A stretch of 64,000 nucleotides of DNA. Origin: Phocaeicola salanitronis DSM 18170. Its GTDB lineage: Bacteria > Bacteroidota > Bacteroidia > Bacteroidales > Bacteroidaceae. Shown here in pieces: positions 1 to 8,573 of this stretch. Made by a program: the position numbers and the translations under genes. The stretch is from assembly GCF_000190575.1 (NCBI RefSeq), contig NC_015164.1, positions 682,001 through 746,000 of the forward strand. Direction: 5' to 3'. Position 1 is the first letter of the stretch. Each line of letters starts with the position of its first letter. The notes under the pieces were generated by a model, which saw only the letters and a list, made by a program, of their open reading frames with translations, was not told the DNA's origin and ran no database searches.

Positions 1-293
1 TTTGCACAAAGCGGACTTTGCGCAACAAATGCCCTGCTCCTATGCTAAGGAGCAGTAATAATAAAATGATGTACATATTGAAATATTAACTTAAAGAATT
101 AGACAAAAAGGGAATTAAGACTCTAAGCTAATATCGTTAGATGAATCCGCTGAACCAATGGACATGCACGCCCCGGCAGACTTGCAACCCTGCCCGTCTG
201 CGGCTTAAATTCATGTATGTCACTCTTCTGTTCATGGATGTTTGGGTAAAAATTCGGGTGCAAAGATAATGACTTTGAATATAAAATGCAAAT
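1..293. other. Left-edge intergenic region with a leftward promoter
   Basis: No gene is visible here. On the minus strand a TTG (291-289), a 20 bp spacer and TATCTTTG (268-261) match the Bacteroidetes promoter consensus. It lies just past the stop of the acetyltransferase and points out of the window. About 210 bp downstream is an 8 bp stem-loop (CTGCTCCT/AGGAGCAG, 32-53) with no T-run. The transcript could be the leader of a gene beyond the window or a small RNA; I cannot tell which. Confidence 0.4.
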
Positions 294-782
294 TTATAAC
301 ATTTTCTCCATTACAAAGTTTGTCAGATAAAGCCGGTTGGCTTTCGCCTTTTGCTCTTTCACAACTCTATAGCCCCGTTTCTCGAAGAAAGGGCGGGCGG
401 TAATACTGACTTCGGTGCTTATCTTACGCACTCCATATTCATCCGCCATCTTTTCCACCTCTGAAAGCAATAAAGTTGCCACGCCTTTTCTTTGCCAATC
501 TTTGTGGACGAACAAGGAGTGCAGATAGCCGTCAGCATTCATAGAAGAGAAGCCAATGATGTTCCCCCAGTTGTCAAGAGCAGCTATGTAGCTATTCTTC
601 AGCAAAAGTCCTTTCCAATGCTCCATACTGTCGCCGCATGAAGCCCAGTCCTCAACTTCCTCTTTAGTATAATCCTTGGAATTGACATAAAATACGGTGG
701 ACTGGAACAAACTCTGCATCTGCGGGATATCTTGTTCAGTAAGCAACCTTGTGCTATAGTTCAGAGAAGTTTTCTTTTCCAT
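294..782 (-). CDS. GNAT family N-acetyltransferase
   Basis: A 162-residue protein with the GNAT fold that transfers an acetyl group from acetyl-CoA to an unknown amine. The acetyl-CoA loop is visible as QRKGVA at residues 97-102, following the LFVHKDW strand. The C-terminal RPFFEKRGYRVV is the usual beta6-beta7 segment of small-molecule GNATs. The length is typical of a single-domain member. A promoter (caa at 844-846 and caaaaata at 816-823, read as TTG-N20-TATTTTTG on the minus strand) lies 35 bp upstream. It is transcribed alone, divergently from trmD. The substrate cannot be predicted. Confidence 0.85.
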   Translation of the reverse strand: MEKKTSLNYSTRLLTEQDIPQMQSLFQSTVFYVNSKDYTKEEVEDWASCGDSMEHWKGLLLKNSYIAALDNWGNIIGFSSMNADGYLHSLFVHKDWQRKGVATLLLSEVEKMADEYGVRKISTEVSITARPFFEKRGYRVVKEQKAKANRLYLTNFVMEKML

Positions 783-897
783 TGTATCATTGATTTTATG
801 TTACTGATTTCTCGGCAAAAATAGAGAAAAGCAGGAAAAGGAACAAAACATTGCCTGTTTTCTGCCAGCAAGAAGAATGGGATACCAAAGGGACGCG

Positions 898-928
898 TTG
901 TTTCTTTCAAGAATTGTTCTTACCTTTG
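898..928 (+). promoter_or_regulatory. trmD promoter
   Basis: TTG at 898-900, a 20 bp spacer and TACCTTTG at 921-928 match the Bacteroidetes -33/-7 consensus, 46 bp before the trmD start. Confidence 0.6.
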
Positions 929-974
929 CGCTTATTAGTTTACCTATCGAATTTTTGCGAAAACAACAAGACCT

Positions 975-1649
975 ATGCGAATAGACATTATTACCGTTTT
1001 GCCCGAAATGTTAGAGGGATTTTTCAACTGCTCTATTATGAGCCGGGCACAGAAGAAAGGCATCGCCGAATTTCACATACACAACCTGCGAGATTATACC
1101 TTCGACCGCTATCGTAAGGTGGACGATTATCCGTTTGGCGGATGTGCGGGGATGGTGATGAAGATTGAGCCGATAGACCGTTGCATCTCGGCACTGAAAA
1201 GCGAACGCGACTATGATGAAGTCATTTTCACGACTCCCGATGGAGAGCAGTTTAACCAAAAAATGGCGAATACGCTATCAATGGCTCAAAATCTAATTAT
1301 TCTGTGCGGGCACTTTAAGGGAATAGACTACCGCATCCGGGAACATTTTATCACCAAAGAAATCAGCATCGGCGATTATGTGCTGACAGGAGGTGAACTG
1401 GCTGCTGCTGTCATAGCGGATGCCGTAGTACGTATAATACCGGGAGTCATTTCTGACGAACAGTCGGCACTATCCGATTCTTTTCAAGATAATTTACTGG
1501 CTCCTCCTGTATATACCCGCCCTGCAGATTATAAAGGATGGAAAGTGCCGGACATCCTGCTTTCAGGACATGAGGCGAAAATACGTGAATGGGAATTCCA
1601 GCAGTCAATGGAGCGCACCCAACGGTTACGTCCCGACTTGTTGAAGTAA
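975..1649 (+). CDS. trmD: tRNA (guanine-37-N1)-methyltransferase
   Basis: TrmD methylates G37 next to the anticodon using S-adenosylmethionine, which prevents +1 frameshifting. The 224-residue protein starts [12 protein letters not shown] and carries the trefoil-knot SAM-binding signature [14 protein letters not shown] near residues 136-149. [11 protein letters not shown] is the other conserved family block. The length is normal for the family. The usual rpsP-rimM-trmD-rplS operon is absent; the gene stands alone behind its own promoter and is followed by a long inverted repeat. The start is the first ATG after the promoter. Confidence 0.96.
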   Translation: MRIDIITVLPEMLEGFFNCSIMSRAQKKGIAEFHIHNLRDYTFDRYRKVDDYPFGGCAGMVMKIEPIDRCISALKSERDYDEVIFTTPDGEQFNQKMANTLSMAQNLIILCGHFKGIDYRIREHFITKEISIGDYVLTGGELAAAVIADAVVRIIPGVISDEQSALSDSFQDNLLAPPVYTRPADYKGWKVPDILLSGHEAKIREWEFQQSMERTQRLRPDLLK

Positions 1650-1675
1650 GATATATCTTTACACGATAGCGCACG

Positions 1676-1771
1676 GAAAACACAGAGAAGGCAGATAGCC
1701 GCAGATTTGTATTTTCTCTTTTGATAAAGAAGTGAAAAGAATCTGTGCCTATCTGCCTTCTTTGTGTTTTC
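1676..1771. terminator. Inverted repeat between trmD and pyrD
   Basis: Arms at 1676-1707 and 1740-1771 are largely complementary (GAAAACACAGAGAAGGCAGA against TCTGCCTTCTTTGTGTTTTC). It sits between two convergent genes, so it can serve as a bidirectional terminator. The arm sequence resembles the ACACAGAG repeats found elsewhere in the window, so it may be a dispersed element used as a terminator. Confidence 0.55.
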
Positions 1772-1802
1772 TGTATGTCAGCCTAATTTGTGTTTACTTT
1801 TT

Positions 1803-2714
1803 TTACACATCCAATGCCCCGATAATATCCTTTACTGAAGCAAATCCATGACGGTCGAGGTATTCGTTAATGCCTTCCGCCACTTTCACTGTTATCGCAG
1901 GATCGATAAAATTGGCAGTACCTATCTGGACAGCCGTTGCTCCGGCAAGCAAGAACTCTATCGCATCGCGCGCATTCATAATGCCTCCCAGCCCGATGAC
2001 AGGAATCTTCACCGTTTTGGCAACCTGCCATACCATACGCAAAGCAATGGGCTTTACTGCCGCTCCGCTCATTCCACCTGTGACGGTAGATAATATGGGC
2101 TTGCGCTTTTCAGCATCAATTGCCATGCCCAACAGCGTATTAATAAGTGACACGCTATCGGCTCCGGCACTTTCTACCGCACGCGCAATTTCGGTAATGT
2201 CAGTTACATTGGGAGACAGTTTTACAATTAAAGTTTTATGGTAAACTTTCCGTACAGCCGACACTACTTCGGAGGCTCCGTGTGCCGTTACTCCGAAAGC
2301 CATTCCGCCCTGTTTCACATTCGGGCACGAGATGTTCAACTCAATGGCAGGAATATGCTCCAGACCATCAATGATGCTTGCCGTTTCAGCATAATCTTCT
2401 ATCTGTGACCCCGACACGTTTACAATCATATTGGTACGGATGTCCTTTATCTGAGGATAGATGTGCTCTACAAAATAATGCACGCCCTTATTTTGCAAAC
2501 CTACTGCATTCAGCATGCCCATTGGAGTCTCCGCCATACGCGGATAGGGATTCCCCTCTCGGTGGTGTAACGTTGTACCTTTTACAATGATGCCTCCAAT
2601 CTTTTCTAAGTCTACAAAATCCTGAAACTCGACTCCGTAACCGAATGTACCAGATGCGGTCATTACCGGATTCGCCAATGTCAGTTTACCGATGTTTACA
2701 CTCAAATCTGCCAT
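1803..2714 (-). CDS. pyrD: Dihydroorotate dehydrogenase B, catalytic subunit
   Basis: This FMN enzyme oxidises dihydroorotate to orotate in pyrimidine synthesis. At 303 residues it has the class 1B length. Visible signatures are [13 protein letters not shown] near the N-terminus, NISCPN in the middle with the conserved catalytic-loop cysteine, and [19 protein letters not shown] with VQIGTA, which bind the FMN phosphate. Its start overlaps the end of pyrK by 13 bp, as expected for the paired NAD-dependent enzyme in which PyrK passes electrons to NAD+. Both are probably transcribed from the promoter ahead of pyrK. Confidence 0.97.
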   Translation of the reverse strand: MADLSVNIGKLTLANPVMTASGTFGYGVEFQDFVDLEKIGGIIVKGTTLHHREGNPYPRMAETPMGMLNAVGLQNKGVHYFVEHIYPQIKDIRTNMIVNVSGSQIEDYAETASIIDGLEHIPAIELNISCPNVKQGGMAFGVTAHGASEVVSAVRKVYHKTLIVKLSPNVTDITEIARAVESAGADSVSLINTLLGMAIDAEKRKPILSTVTGGMSGAAVKPIALRMVWQVAKTVKIPVIGLGGIMNARDAIEFLLAGATAVQIGTANFIDPAITVKVAEGINEYLDRHGFASVKDIIGALDV

Positions 2715-3478
2715 AATAATTTCTTTATATTAAATACCGGACCTTCTTTACATACACACACATGACCTTCCTTGGTGTTTTCCACACAGCATAAACAAGC
2801 GCCTACACCACAAGCCATCGTATTTTCCAACGAAACTTCACACTCAATGCCGTTTGCTGCGGCATATCTGGCAACAGCCATCATCATTGGTTTAGGGCCG
2901 CAAGTGCAAATCAAATCGAATTTGTTTTCCTTCAATACGCTGTGCATGGTTACATATCCCTTTTCACCGTAGCTTCCGTCTTCGGTTGTGGTATATACAT
3001 TACCCAACGCCTCAAACAACTCCAATTGCAGCAAATCGTTCTTCGAACGGGCTCCTAACAGGAATGTCGGCTTGCATCCTTTCTTTAGCAAAGCTTCACC
3101 CAAATAGAGGAGCGGAGCCGTGCCTACACCTCCGCCGATAAGCAAGACTTTCGTTTGGGGATTTTCTGGCATCGAAAAACCGTTTCCCAAAGGCATTACC
3201 ACATTTACCGTGTCACCCGATTGTACGGTAGCTAACTTTCGGGTTCCGTCTCCTACCAATTGAATCAGGAACCATACTTCGTTTTTCTCGCGGTCTACAT
3301 AATTAATGGAAATAGGACGGCGCAGGAATGTTGTGTTCGAACCGTCCACTCGAATCTCAGCAAATTGTCCCGGGAGCATTTCCGGTAACGGTGCGGCTTG
3401 CGTCAATTTGAGCAACACATAGTTTGCGTGCAAACGTATGTTTTCTGTTACAGTTAAATCAAGAATGTATTTTTTCAT
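2702..3478 (-). CDS. pyrK: Dihydroorotate dehydrogenase B, electron transfer subunit
   Basis: A 258-residue iron-sulfur flavoprotein that moves electrons from PyrD to NAD+. An N-terminal FAD-binding barrel contains RRPISI; a ferredoxin-reductase NAD domain contains [18 protein letters not shown]; the C-terminus carries the [2Fe-2S] cysteines in [11 protein letters not shown] and CVCKEGPVF. These are all the parts expected of PyrK. It is the first gene of the pyrK-pyrD pair. A TATCTTTG -7 box (3517-3510) sits 32 bp upstream, inside a perfect inverted repeat. Confidence 0.96.
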   Translation of the reverse strand: MKKYILDLTVTENIRLHANYVLLKLTQAAPLPEMLPGQFAEIRVDGSNTTFLRRPISINYVDREKNEVWFLIQLVGDGTRKLATVQSGDTVNVVMPLGNGFSMPENPQTKVLLIGGGVGTAPLLYLGEALLKKGCKPTFLLGARSKNDLLQLELFEALGNVYTTTEDGSYGEKGYVTMHSVLKENKFDLICTCGPKPMMMAVARYAAANGIECEVSLENTMACGVGACLCCVENTKEGHVCVCKEGPVFNIKKLLWQI

Positions 3479-3484
3479 AAATAA

Positions 3485-3533
3485 ATTGAGGTAAATTCGT
3501 TTTATTGTACAAAGATAACGAATTTACCTCAAT
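3485..3533 (-). promoter_or_regulatory. pyrK promoter embedded in a 17 bp perfect inverted repeat
   Basis: ATTGAGGTAAATTCGTT at 3485-3501 is exactly complementary to AACGAATTTACCTCAAT at 3517-3533, with a 15 bp spacer. The minus-strand -7 box TATCTTTG (3517-3510) overlaps the inner edge of the right arm. The transcript would begin near 3503, so it would contain only the left arm. The repeat is therefore better placed as a DNA operator than as an RNA hairpin, unless transcription reads through from the regulator gene upstream. Confidence 0.6.
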
Positions 3534-3581
3534 CTATAGGAAAATACGCTAAGCTTTTGCATTCTGAAGCATAAGCCCGCG

Positions 3582-4034
3582 TTAAGATTTATCCGGTCTA
3601 AAAACTTGATAAGTGCCATTGTCGAAGAAAATACGTATTTCAACAATCTTCGGCTGAGGCTTTTCAATGTATTTAACTTCTTCTCGTACAGGATCTTTAA
3701 GGGTATTGTTAGTGGAAGAAGGGGCATTTTCCTTGCGAAATTCGAAATGAACCGGACTCACGCCCGCAATTTCCGGATTCTCATCGCCTTCAGAAAATAA
3801 AGAAACTGATTCATTCGAAGCATTTGTCTCCTTCATGTTACCTTCGCCGTAAAGCAGCCAATTTAAGTTGATAAACGGATATGCTTTATGGATACGCATA
3901 ACGACTTCCAAACTGGGCTTGTTCCGTTCGGTCAATATATGTGATAAGGAAGAAGTCGAAATGCCTATTTTCTCGGCAAACTCAGCATTTGTCAACGCTT
4001 CTTCTTGTATAAGTTGTAGAATCCGCTCCTTCAT
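3582..4034 (-). CDS. XRE-family helix-turn-helix regulator
   Basis: A 150-residue protein starting MKERILQLIQEE, with an N-terminal helix-turn-helix (NAEFAEKIGISTSSLSHILTERNKPS) of the Cro/CI type. The middle is low in complexity and probably disordered. The C-terminus EIRIFFDNGTYQVFRPDKS is a short beta-rich tail of unknown role. An in-frame ATG at 4067 would add 11 residues, but the one at 4034 lies 30 bp below a TACATTTG -7 box (4072-4065) and begins directly with the domain. Target genes are unknown. It lies upstream of pyrK on the same strand and could act on the pyrK inverted repeat; that is inference. Confidence 0.8.
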   Translation of the reverse strand: MKERILQLIQEEALTNAEFAEKIGISTSSLSHILTERNKPSLEVVMRIHKAYPFINLNWLLYGEGNMKETNASNESVSLFSEGDENPEIAGVSPVHFEFRKENAPSSTNNTLKDPVREEVKYIEKPQPKIVEIRIFFDNGTYQVFRPDKS

Positions 4035-4067
4035 GATGAAATATACATATAAACTTAACGAGTACAA

Positions 4068-4797
4068 ATGTAATGCCTTTTATTTTCATTTGCAAATATA
4101 CATATAGAAAATTAAACTATATATTTGTACACGCTATGACTACATTTGTATACAAAAAGAGGATATACAGATGTAAACAGGCTATAATTTTCTTCTTTTC
4201 AACTTTAATATATTAATATAATTTCTTGATTACATGGCATTTATAATACACAACTATATGTTTACAACTCTATAATATCGAATTGTATATAACAAGAAGA
4301 GACTAAATTAAACCATGTTTTTAATAATGAAGTATACTTTATTGGGTTTTAGCTTATTATTCTGTATCTAAATGCGTTGAATATATTTTCATCAACATTT
4401 ATAAAAGTAAATGATACAAGTATAATGATTGTGTTTTACGTTTGTATTTACCTAATTGGATAAATGTATATATGTACTTTGATGTACAAAATACAAATGT
4501 AAACAGTTGCATTTGCATTGAAAATATAGAAATGTATATATCGAAATGTAAATCATTTTATCAGCAATCAAGAGAGTCGCTTCGCTTCTGCGAGATTTAA
4601 AAATTTACGGATAAAACTTCAGATGTGACCGATTTTTCGATTCTCATAAATATGTTTGGAGTTTGAATGAATCTCCTAATGTTTGTAACGATGGAGAAAA
4701 GACTACGATTGTAATAGCTGAACCATTGGATATGCCAAGAGATAATCCGATACAATAATAGAGAAATAAATTTTACAAATAGGTTGAAAACAAAAGC
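4068..4797. other. AT-rich intergenic region with TACAAATGTA motifs
   Basis: No intact gene is visible in about 730 bp. TACAAATGTA occurs at 4063-4072 and 4492-4501, and its complement TACATTTGTA at 4141-4150. Each contains a -7-like TACATTTG, so they may be promoters or regulator sites. From 4615 to 4758 one plus-strand frame is open and reads like protein (DSHKYVWSLNES then TTIVIAEPLDMPRDN, ending in TAA), but it has no start codon. It looks like the tail of a decayed gene. The rest shows no further structure. Confidence 0.4.
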
Positions 4798-4850
4798 CGC
4801 AAAGACATGGGATAGTTTAAACTATTTGCCATGCCCTTGCGGTTCGTATT
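4798..4850 (-). terminator. Rho-independent-like terminator after holA
   Basis: Inverted repeat with outer arms CCGCAA (4798-4803) and TTGCGG (4837-4842), CATGG/CCATG inside these, and an ATAGTTTAAACTAT core. A TTTTG-TTTT stretch follows on the minus strand. It lies about 20 bp past the holA stop. Confidence 0.6.
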
Positions 4851-4867
4851 TTAATCAACGGATAGGA

Positions 4868-5884
4868 TTAATGCAATATCAGATATACCAACTCGCGCAA
4901 TAATTCTCCATCAGAAACGGAAGCATTGCCAACACCTTTCGAACGGACATCGCACTGACGGATGGCTTCGATAATTTTCATCACCTTCACACCTGTATAA
5001 CAACGCATGGCTGTTTGGTAATCGCGAGCTTGCCAAACGGAACGTAAGCCGAGTTGGGCAGCTATTCCCTGCTCGTTTTTTTCCGGAGCATAATAAGCCA
5101 GCATCAAGTTAGAGAAGAAATTAAACAGGACTGCCAGTGTCACTTGCAATGGATTGCTCTTAGGGTTCTCTTCAAAATATTTTACTATCTGATTTGCCTT
5201 GAAAACATCCTTCGCAATTAATGCATTCCGCAATTCAAAGTTATTAAAGTCTTTGCTGATTCCGATATTGCGTTCTATTTGTTCGGGAGTAATCCGCCGT
5301 TGGCCTTTAGGAAGTGTGATAATTAATTTTTCCAATTCGCTTGCCATCCGGCTTAAGTCTGTCCCTATAAATTCCGCCATCAGCTCAGATGCCTTAGGCT
5401 CTATCTCTACCTGACGGCGCTTCAAATAAGATGTGATAAAACCAGGAAGCTGGGTGTCTTTTAGCTTTTTCGATTCGAATACCACCCCTGTCTTCTCTAT
5501 TTCTACTGTAAGCTTTTTTCGTTTGTCAAGCGAACCATGCTTATAGCAAAAAACAAGAATTGTGGAAGGCATCGGCTTCGTCAGGTAATAAAGCAATTCA
5601 TCCAAGTTCTTTAAATTCTGAGCCTCTTTAATGACCAGCACCTGATATTTAGACATCATGGGATAACGTTTAGCCGCATTGATTACGGTAGCGATATCGG
5701 TATCAGCCCCATACAAAACCGTTTGATTGAATTCTTTTTCGCTATCGTTCAATACATATTCTAAAATATAATCCGCAATACGGTCGATGTAGTAATCTTC
5801 TTCTCCCATCAGGAAATAGACAGGAGCATATATTTTATTCTTCAGATTCCGAACAATTTCTTCGTATGTAGTTTCTTTTGCCAT
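4868..5884 (-). CDS. holA: DNA polymerase III subunit delta
   Basis: HolA opens the sliding clamp within the clamp-loader complex. From the ATG at 5884 the protein is 338 residues (MAKETTYEEIVRNLKNK), the usual length. YFLMGEEDYYIDRIADYI is the conserved N-terminal segment of the family. The body has the AAA+-like fold without a working Walker A, followed by the C-terminal collar domain (NNFELRNALIAKDVFKA). A longer reading from 5953 adds 23 residues unlike the family and would run into the divergent promoter, so 5884 is preferred. Transcribed alone, with a terminator downstream. Confidence 0.93.
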   Translation of the reverse strand: MAKETTYEEIVRNLKNKIYAPVYFLMGEEDYYIDRIADYILEYVLNDSEKEFNQTVLYGADTDIATVINAAKRYPMMSKYQVLVIKEAQNLKNLDELLYYLTKPMPSTILVFCYKHGSLDKRKKLTVEIEKTGVVFESKKLKDTQLPGFITSYLKRRQVEIEPKASELMAEFIGTDLSRMASELEKLIITLPKGQRRITPEQIERNIGISKDFNNFELRNALIAKDVFKANQIVKYFEENPKSNPLQVTLAVLFNFFSNLMLAYYAPEKNEQGIAAQLGLRSVWQARDYQTAMRCYTGVKVMKIIEAIRQCDVRSKGVGNASVSDGELLRELVYLILH

Positions 5885-5947
5885 AAATAAAGTCTTTCTC
5901 TTTCGTAATCTTTTTATATTTTTGCCGACAAAACAAAATTCCTTATT

Positions 5948-6412
5948 ATGCAAAAGTACGAAATGTTGGCTTTAAATTTGCCTCCTTACCCGTTTAAAAT
6001 ATCTAATAAGGAGGGGAAAAGATATATATTCGATATGCTTCGTAAGAAATACGTTGCCCTGACTCCAGAAGAATGGGTGCGGCAACATTTTACCCACTAT
6101 TTATTAGAGCATAAAGGTTATCCGCAAGGATTGCTTGCCAATGAAATACAACTGAATCTGAACGGAACGAAAAAACGATGTGATACGGTATTATACAACC
6201 GAAACCTGACGGCTAAAATGATAGTGGAATACAAAGCGCCGAATATAAACATCACCCAAGCGGTATTCGACCAAATCACGCGGTATAATATGGTATTGAA
6301 GGTTGATTATTTAATTGTAACAAACGGAATCAATCATTACTGCTGCCATATTGATTATGCGACCCATTCCTATCATTTCTTGCCTGAGATTCCGAATTAC
6401 AATGAATTATAG
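5948..6412 (+). CDS. HsdR N-terminal-like nuclease domain protein
   Basis: A 154-residue protein matching the N-terminal nuclease domain of type I restriction R subunits. The PD-(D/E)xK residues are E66 (NEIQLNL), D79 (KRCDTVLY), E94 and K96 (EYKA). No helicase domain follows and no HsdM or HsdS gene is near, so it is not a restriction system. Single-domain proteins of this type are common in Bacteroidales; their role is not known to me. A -7-like TATTTTTG lies at 5917-5924. The stop codon TAG (6410-6412) straddles the edge of a MITE, so the original C-terminus may have differed. Confidence 0.8.
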   Translation: MQKYEMLALNLPPYPFKISNKEGKRYIFDMLRKKYVALTPEEWVRQHFTHYLLEHKGYPQGLLANEIQLNLNGTKKRCDTVLYNRNLTAKMIVEYKAPNINITQAVFDQITRYNMVLKVDYLIVTNGINHYCCHIDYATHSYHFLPEIPNYNEL

Positions 6413-6604
6413 AAGCTGTTTTGAATTTCTCCAAAAAGTTTTTCTTGGCTTGATGTATTCGTTTTCGTGTGTGCTTTGGGCGATTTTTTGGTCCTTTCCG
6501 CTCCTGTTCTTCGTCAGATAGCCCGCTATCTTCCTCATCACACAAGCGAAAATGCCTCAAAAACTCATCCCAAATCAGCGCACGATAAATTCAAAACAGC
6601 TTCT
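6411..6604. mobile_element. 194 bp MITE, copy 1
   Basis: The terminal inverted repeats are perfect over 18 bp: AGAAGCTGTTTTGAATTT at 6411-6428 and its complement at 6587-6604. An inner palindrome AGATAGC-GG-GCTATCT lies in the middle. A second copy, inverted and about 97% identical, is at 39133-39325. The element is flanked by TA on both sides if its ends are taken as GAAGC...GCTTC. It carries no transposase, so it would have to be moved in trans by an insertion sequence with the same ends. It lies between the stop of the HsdR-N-like gene and the terminator of the next gene. Confidence 0.85.
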
Positions 6605-6637
6605 AAAAAAAGGAGAGACTTTGTCCAAGCCTCTCCT
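6605..6637 (-). terminator. Rho-independent terminator of the zinc-ribbon gene
   Basis: On the minus strand GGAGAG and CTCTCC form a stem, followed by seven T. It lies 18 bp after the zinc-ribbon stop and directly abuts the MITE. Confidence 0.8.
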
Positions 6638-6654
6638 CGTAATCTCATCTGATT

Positions 6655-7446
6655 TTATTTTACTTTAGTTTCCAATTTCTTTTCCGGAACTACTCCTGCC
6701 AGTTCAGGGTCAATCATGATGCGGCCGCAATACTCACATACGATAATTTTCTTACGCATGCGGATATCCAACTGTCTCTGAGGCGGAATCTTATTGAAAC
6801 AACCGCCACATGCATCACGTTGCACATAGGTAATTCCCAAACCGTTGCGCGAATTCTTGCGGATGCGCTTGAAAGCCTGAAGCAAACGAGGTTCGATTGT
6901 CGCTTCCAAGGTTTTGGCTTTGTCTCTTAGTTTTTCTTCTTCCTGTTTGGTTTCCGAAATGATTTCATCCAATTCGTTTTTCTTGGTTTCCAAATCCTTC
7001 TTTCTTTCTTCCAATTTTTCGGTATTTTGCTCTATTTCCTCTTGTTTGGAAGCGATGGCAGCCGTATATTCCTTAATACGCTTTTCGCATAATTCTATTT
7101 CCAGCGTCTGGAATTCAATCTCTTTGGTCAACACGTCATATTCACGATTGTTGCGTACATTGTCTTGCTGAGCCTTATACTTATCAACTGAAGCTTTGGC
7201 AGATTCGATTTCGATACGTTTCGTAGTTACATTCGATTTCAATTCTTCTATCTCGCCCTTGATTTTCTCAATACGAGTGCTCAGTCCGGTCACTTCGTCC
7301 TCCAAATCTTGCACTTCCAAAGGAAGTTCTCCTCTTAACGTCTTGATTTTATCGATTTCAGACAACATTGTCTGCAACTGATACAATGCTTTCAGCTTTT
7401 CTTCCACACTCAGTTCGCTGGGATCTTTTTTTGCTTCTCTTGCCAT
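6655..7446 (-). CDS. Coiled-coil protein with C-terminal zinc ribbon
   Basis: A 263-residue protein. Residues 15-190 form a long antiparallel coiled coil rich in E, K and L. The C-terminus is a C4 zinc ribbon with C213/C216 (ACGGCF) and C237/C240 (CEYCGR). This matches the conserved family (zf-RING_7, CT398-like) found in many bacteria, which is proposed to bind nucleic acid or partner proteins; its biochemical role is not settled. It follows the Nif3-like gene by 2 bp and forms an operon with it, an association common in bacteria. Confidence 0.88.
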   Translation of the reverse strand: MAREAKKDPSELSVEEKLKALYQLQTMLSEIDKIKTLRGELPLEVQDLEDEVTGLSTRIEKIKGEIEELKSNVTTKRIEIESAKASVDKYKAQQDNVRNNREYDVLTKEIEFQTLEIELCEKRIKEYTAAIASKQEEIEQNTEKLEERKKDLETKKNELDEIISETKQEEEKLRDKAKTLEATIEPRLLQAFKRIRKNSRNGLGITYVQRDACGGCFNKIPPQRQLDIRMRKKIIVCEYCGRIMIDPELAGVVPEKKLETKVK

Positions 7447-7448
7447 AA

Positions 7449-8543
7449 TTATAAATATTTAATCGGATTTGTATTGATTCGGGTCATTTGGAGTTCCAGT
7501 GACGGAAACATCTTTTCTAACAAAGAATAAATCAATTCCTTGGTATACTGTTCGCTCTCGTAATGACCGATTTCTGCTATTAAAATGCTGTTCTCGTAAT
7601 AAAAGTAGTCGTGATATTTCATCTCGCCCGTAATGAACACGTCAGCCTGGCTTGACACCGCACGGGGCAGCAGGAAAGCTCCGGCACCTCCGCACAAGGC
7701 GACTTTCTGAATCAACCTGCCTGCCATGCGCGAATGCTTTACGCACCCTACTTCAAATGTCTGCTTGATACGCCGCAGGAAGTCACTTTCGGTTTCCGGT
7801 TCTTCCAGCTCACCTATCACTCCTGCCCCAGCCTGTGCCCATACATTCTGCACCGGATAGAAATCGTATGCAGGTTCTTCATACGGATGAGCTTCCAACA
7901 AGGCTTTAGTCACCTGTTGCCTGCGGTATGCAGGCAGAACAGTTTCTATCCGCACCTCGTCTTCCTGATGCAACTCGCCTATTTTGCCGCAGAAAGGATG
8001 TGTGCCTTTACCCGCACGGAAAGTTCCCTTCCCTTCCACGTTGTAGCTGCACGAGTCATAGTTGCCGATGCATCCGCAACCATACTTGAATAATATGTCA
8101 CGCACTCCGTCTGCTTGTTTCCGAGGCACAAATGTTACCAGTTTCAATAATGCGTTTTCTTTGGGTTCCAAAATACGTACCTGTTTCAGCCCTATCTTTT
8201 CAGCAATCTTGTAATTGACTCCTTGCAGGGCATTGTCCAAATTGGTGTGCATTGAATAGATAACGATGTCATTCTTGATAGCTTTGATGACACACCGTTC
8301 CACATAGTCTTTCCCTATAATCGACTTAAACCCTTTAAAAATAAGCGGATGATGCGAAATAATCAGGTTGTAGCCCAATGTTACCGCTTCGTCCACTACT
8401 GCTTCAGTCACGTCTAAACACAACAAAGCCCCTGTAGCTTCCGCGTCTGTCAATCCGATTTGCAGTCCGGCATTATCAAATCCGTCTTGCAAAGGCAGAG
8501 GCGCGAACATCTCAAGGGCATTCAGAATCTCCTTAATCTTCAT
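7449..8543 (-). CDS. Nif3-like dinuclear metal centre protein
   Basis: A 364-residue member of the Nif3/YqfO/YbgI family, a conserved toroidal hexamer with a two-metal site. Metal ligands are visible as ISHHP (H64, H65), HTNLD (D103) and, near the C-terminus, EIGHYESE. Between the two halves is the extra domain (about residues 130-240) seen in the long YqfO subfamily. Members are often annotated GTP cyclohydrolase 1 type 2, but the physiological substrate is uncertain. First gene of the two-gene operon; a TATCTTTG box lies at 8573-8566. Confidence 0.9.
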   Translation of the reverse strand: MKIKEILNALEMFAPLPLQDGFDNAGLQIGLTDAEATGALLCLDVTEAVVDEAVTLGYNLIISHHPLIFKGFKSIIGKDYVERCVIKAIKNDIVIYSMHTNLDNALQGVNYKIAEKIGLKQVRILEPKENALLKLVTFVPRKQADGVRDILFKYGCGCIGNYDSCSYNVEGKGTFRAGKGTHPFCGKIGELHQEDEVRIETVLPAYRRQQVTKALLEAHPYEEPAYDFYPVQNVWAQAGAGVIGELEEPETESDFLRRIKQTFEVGCVKHSRMAGRLIQKVALCGGAGAFLLPRAVSSQADVFITGEMKYHDYFYYENSILIAEIGHYESEQYTKELIYSLLEKMFPSLELQMTRINTNPIKYL

Positions 8544-8573
8544 GTTCTGCGAAAAATAATCGCTGCAAAGATA

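Noticed and set aside
851..1117. 88-codon frame overlapping the start of trmD
   Set aside because: Overlaps trmD in another frame and includes its promoter; no support.
1676..1771. Attachment site or tRNA-like fold between trmD and pyrD
   Set aside because: The long hairpin has no cloverleaf and no integrase is near; terminator or dispersed repeat is sufficient.
6467..6652. Frames inside the MITE (both copies) as a small transposase
   Set aside because: The frames are short, cross the terminal repeats and resemble no transposase; the element is non-autonomous.
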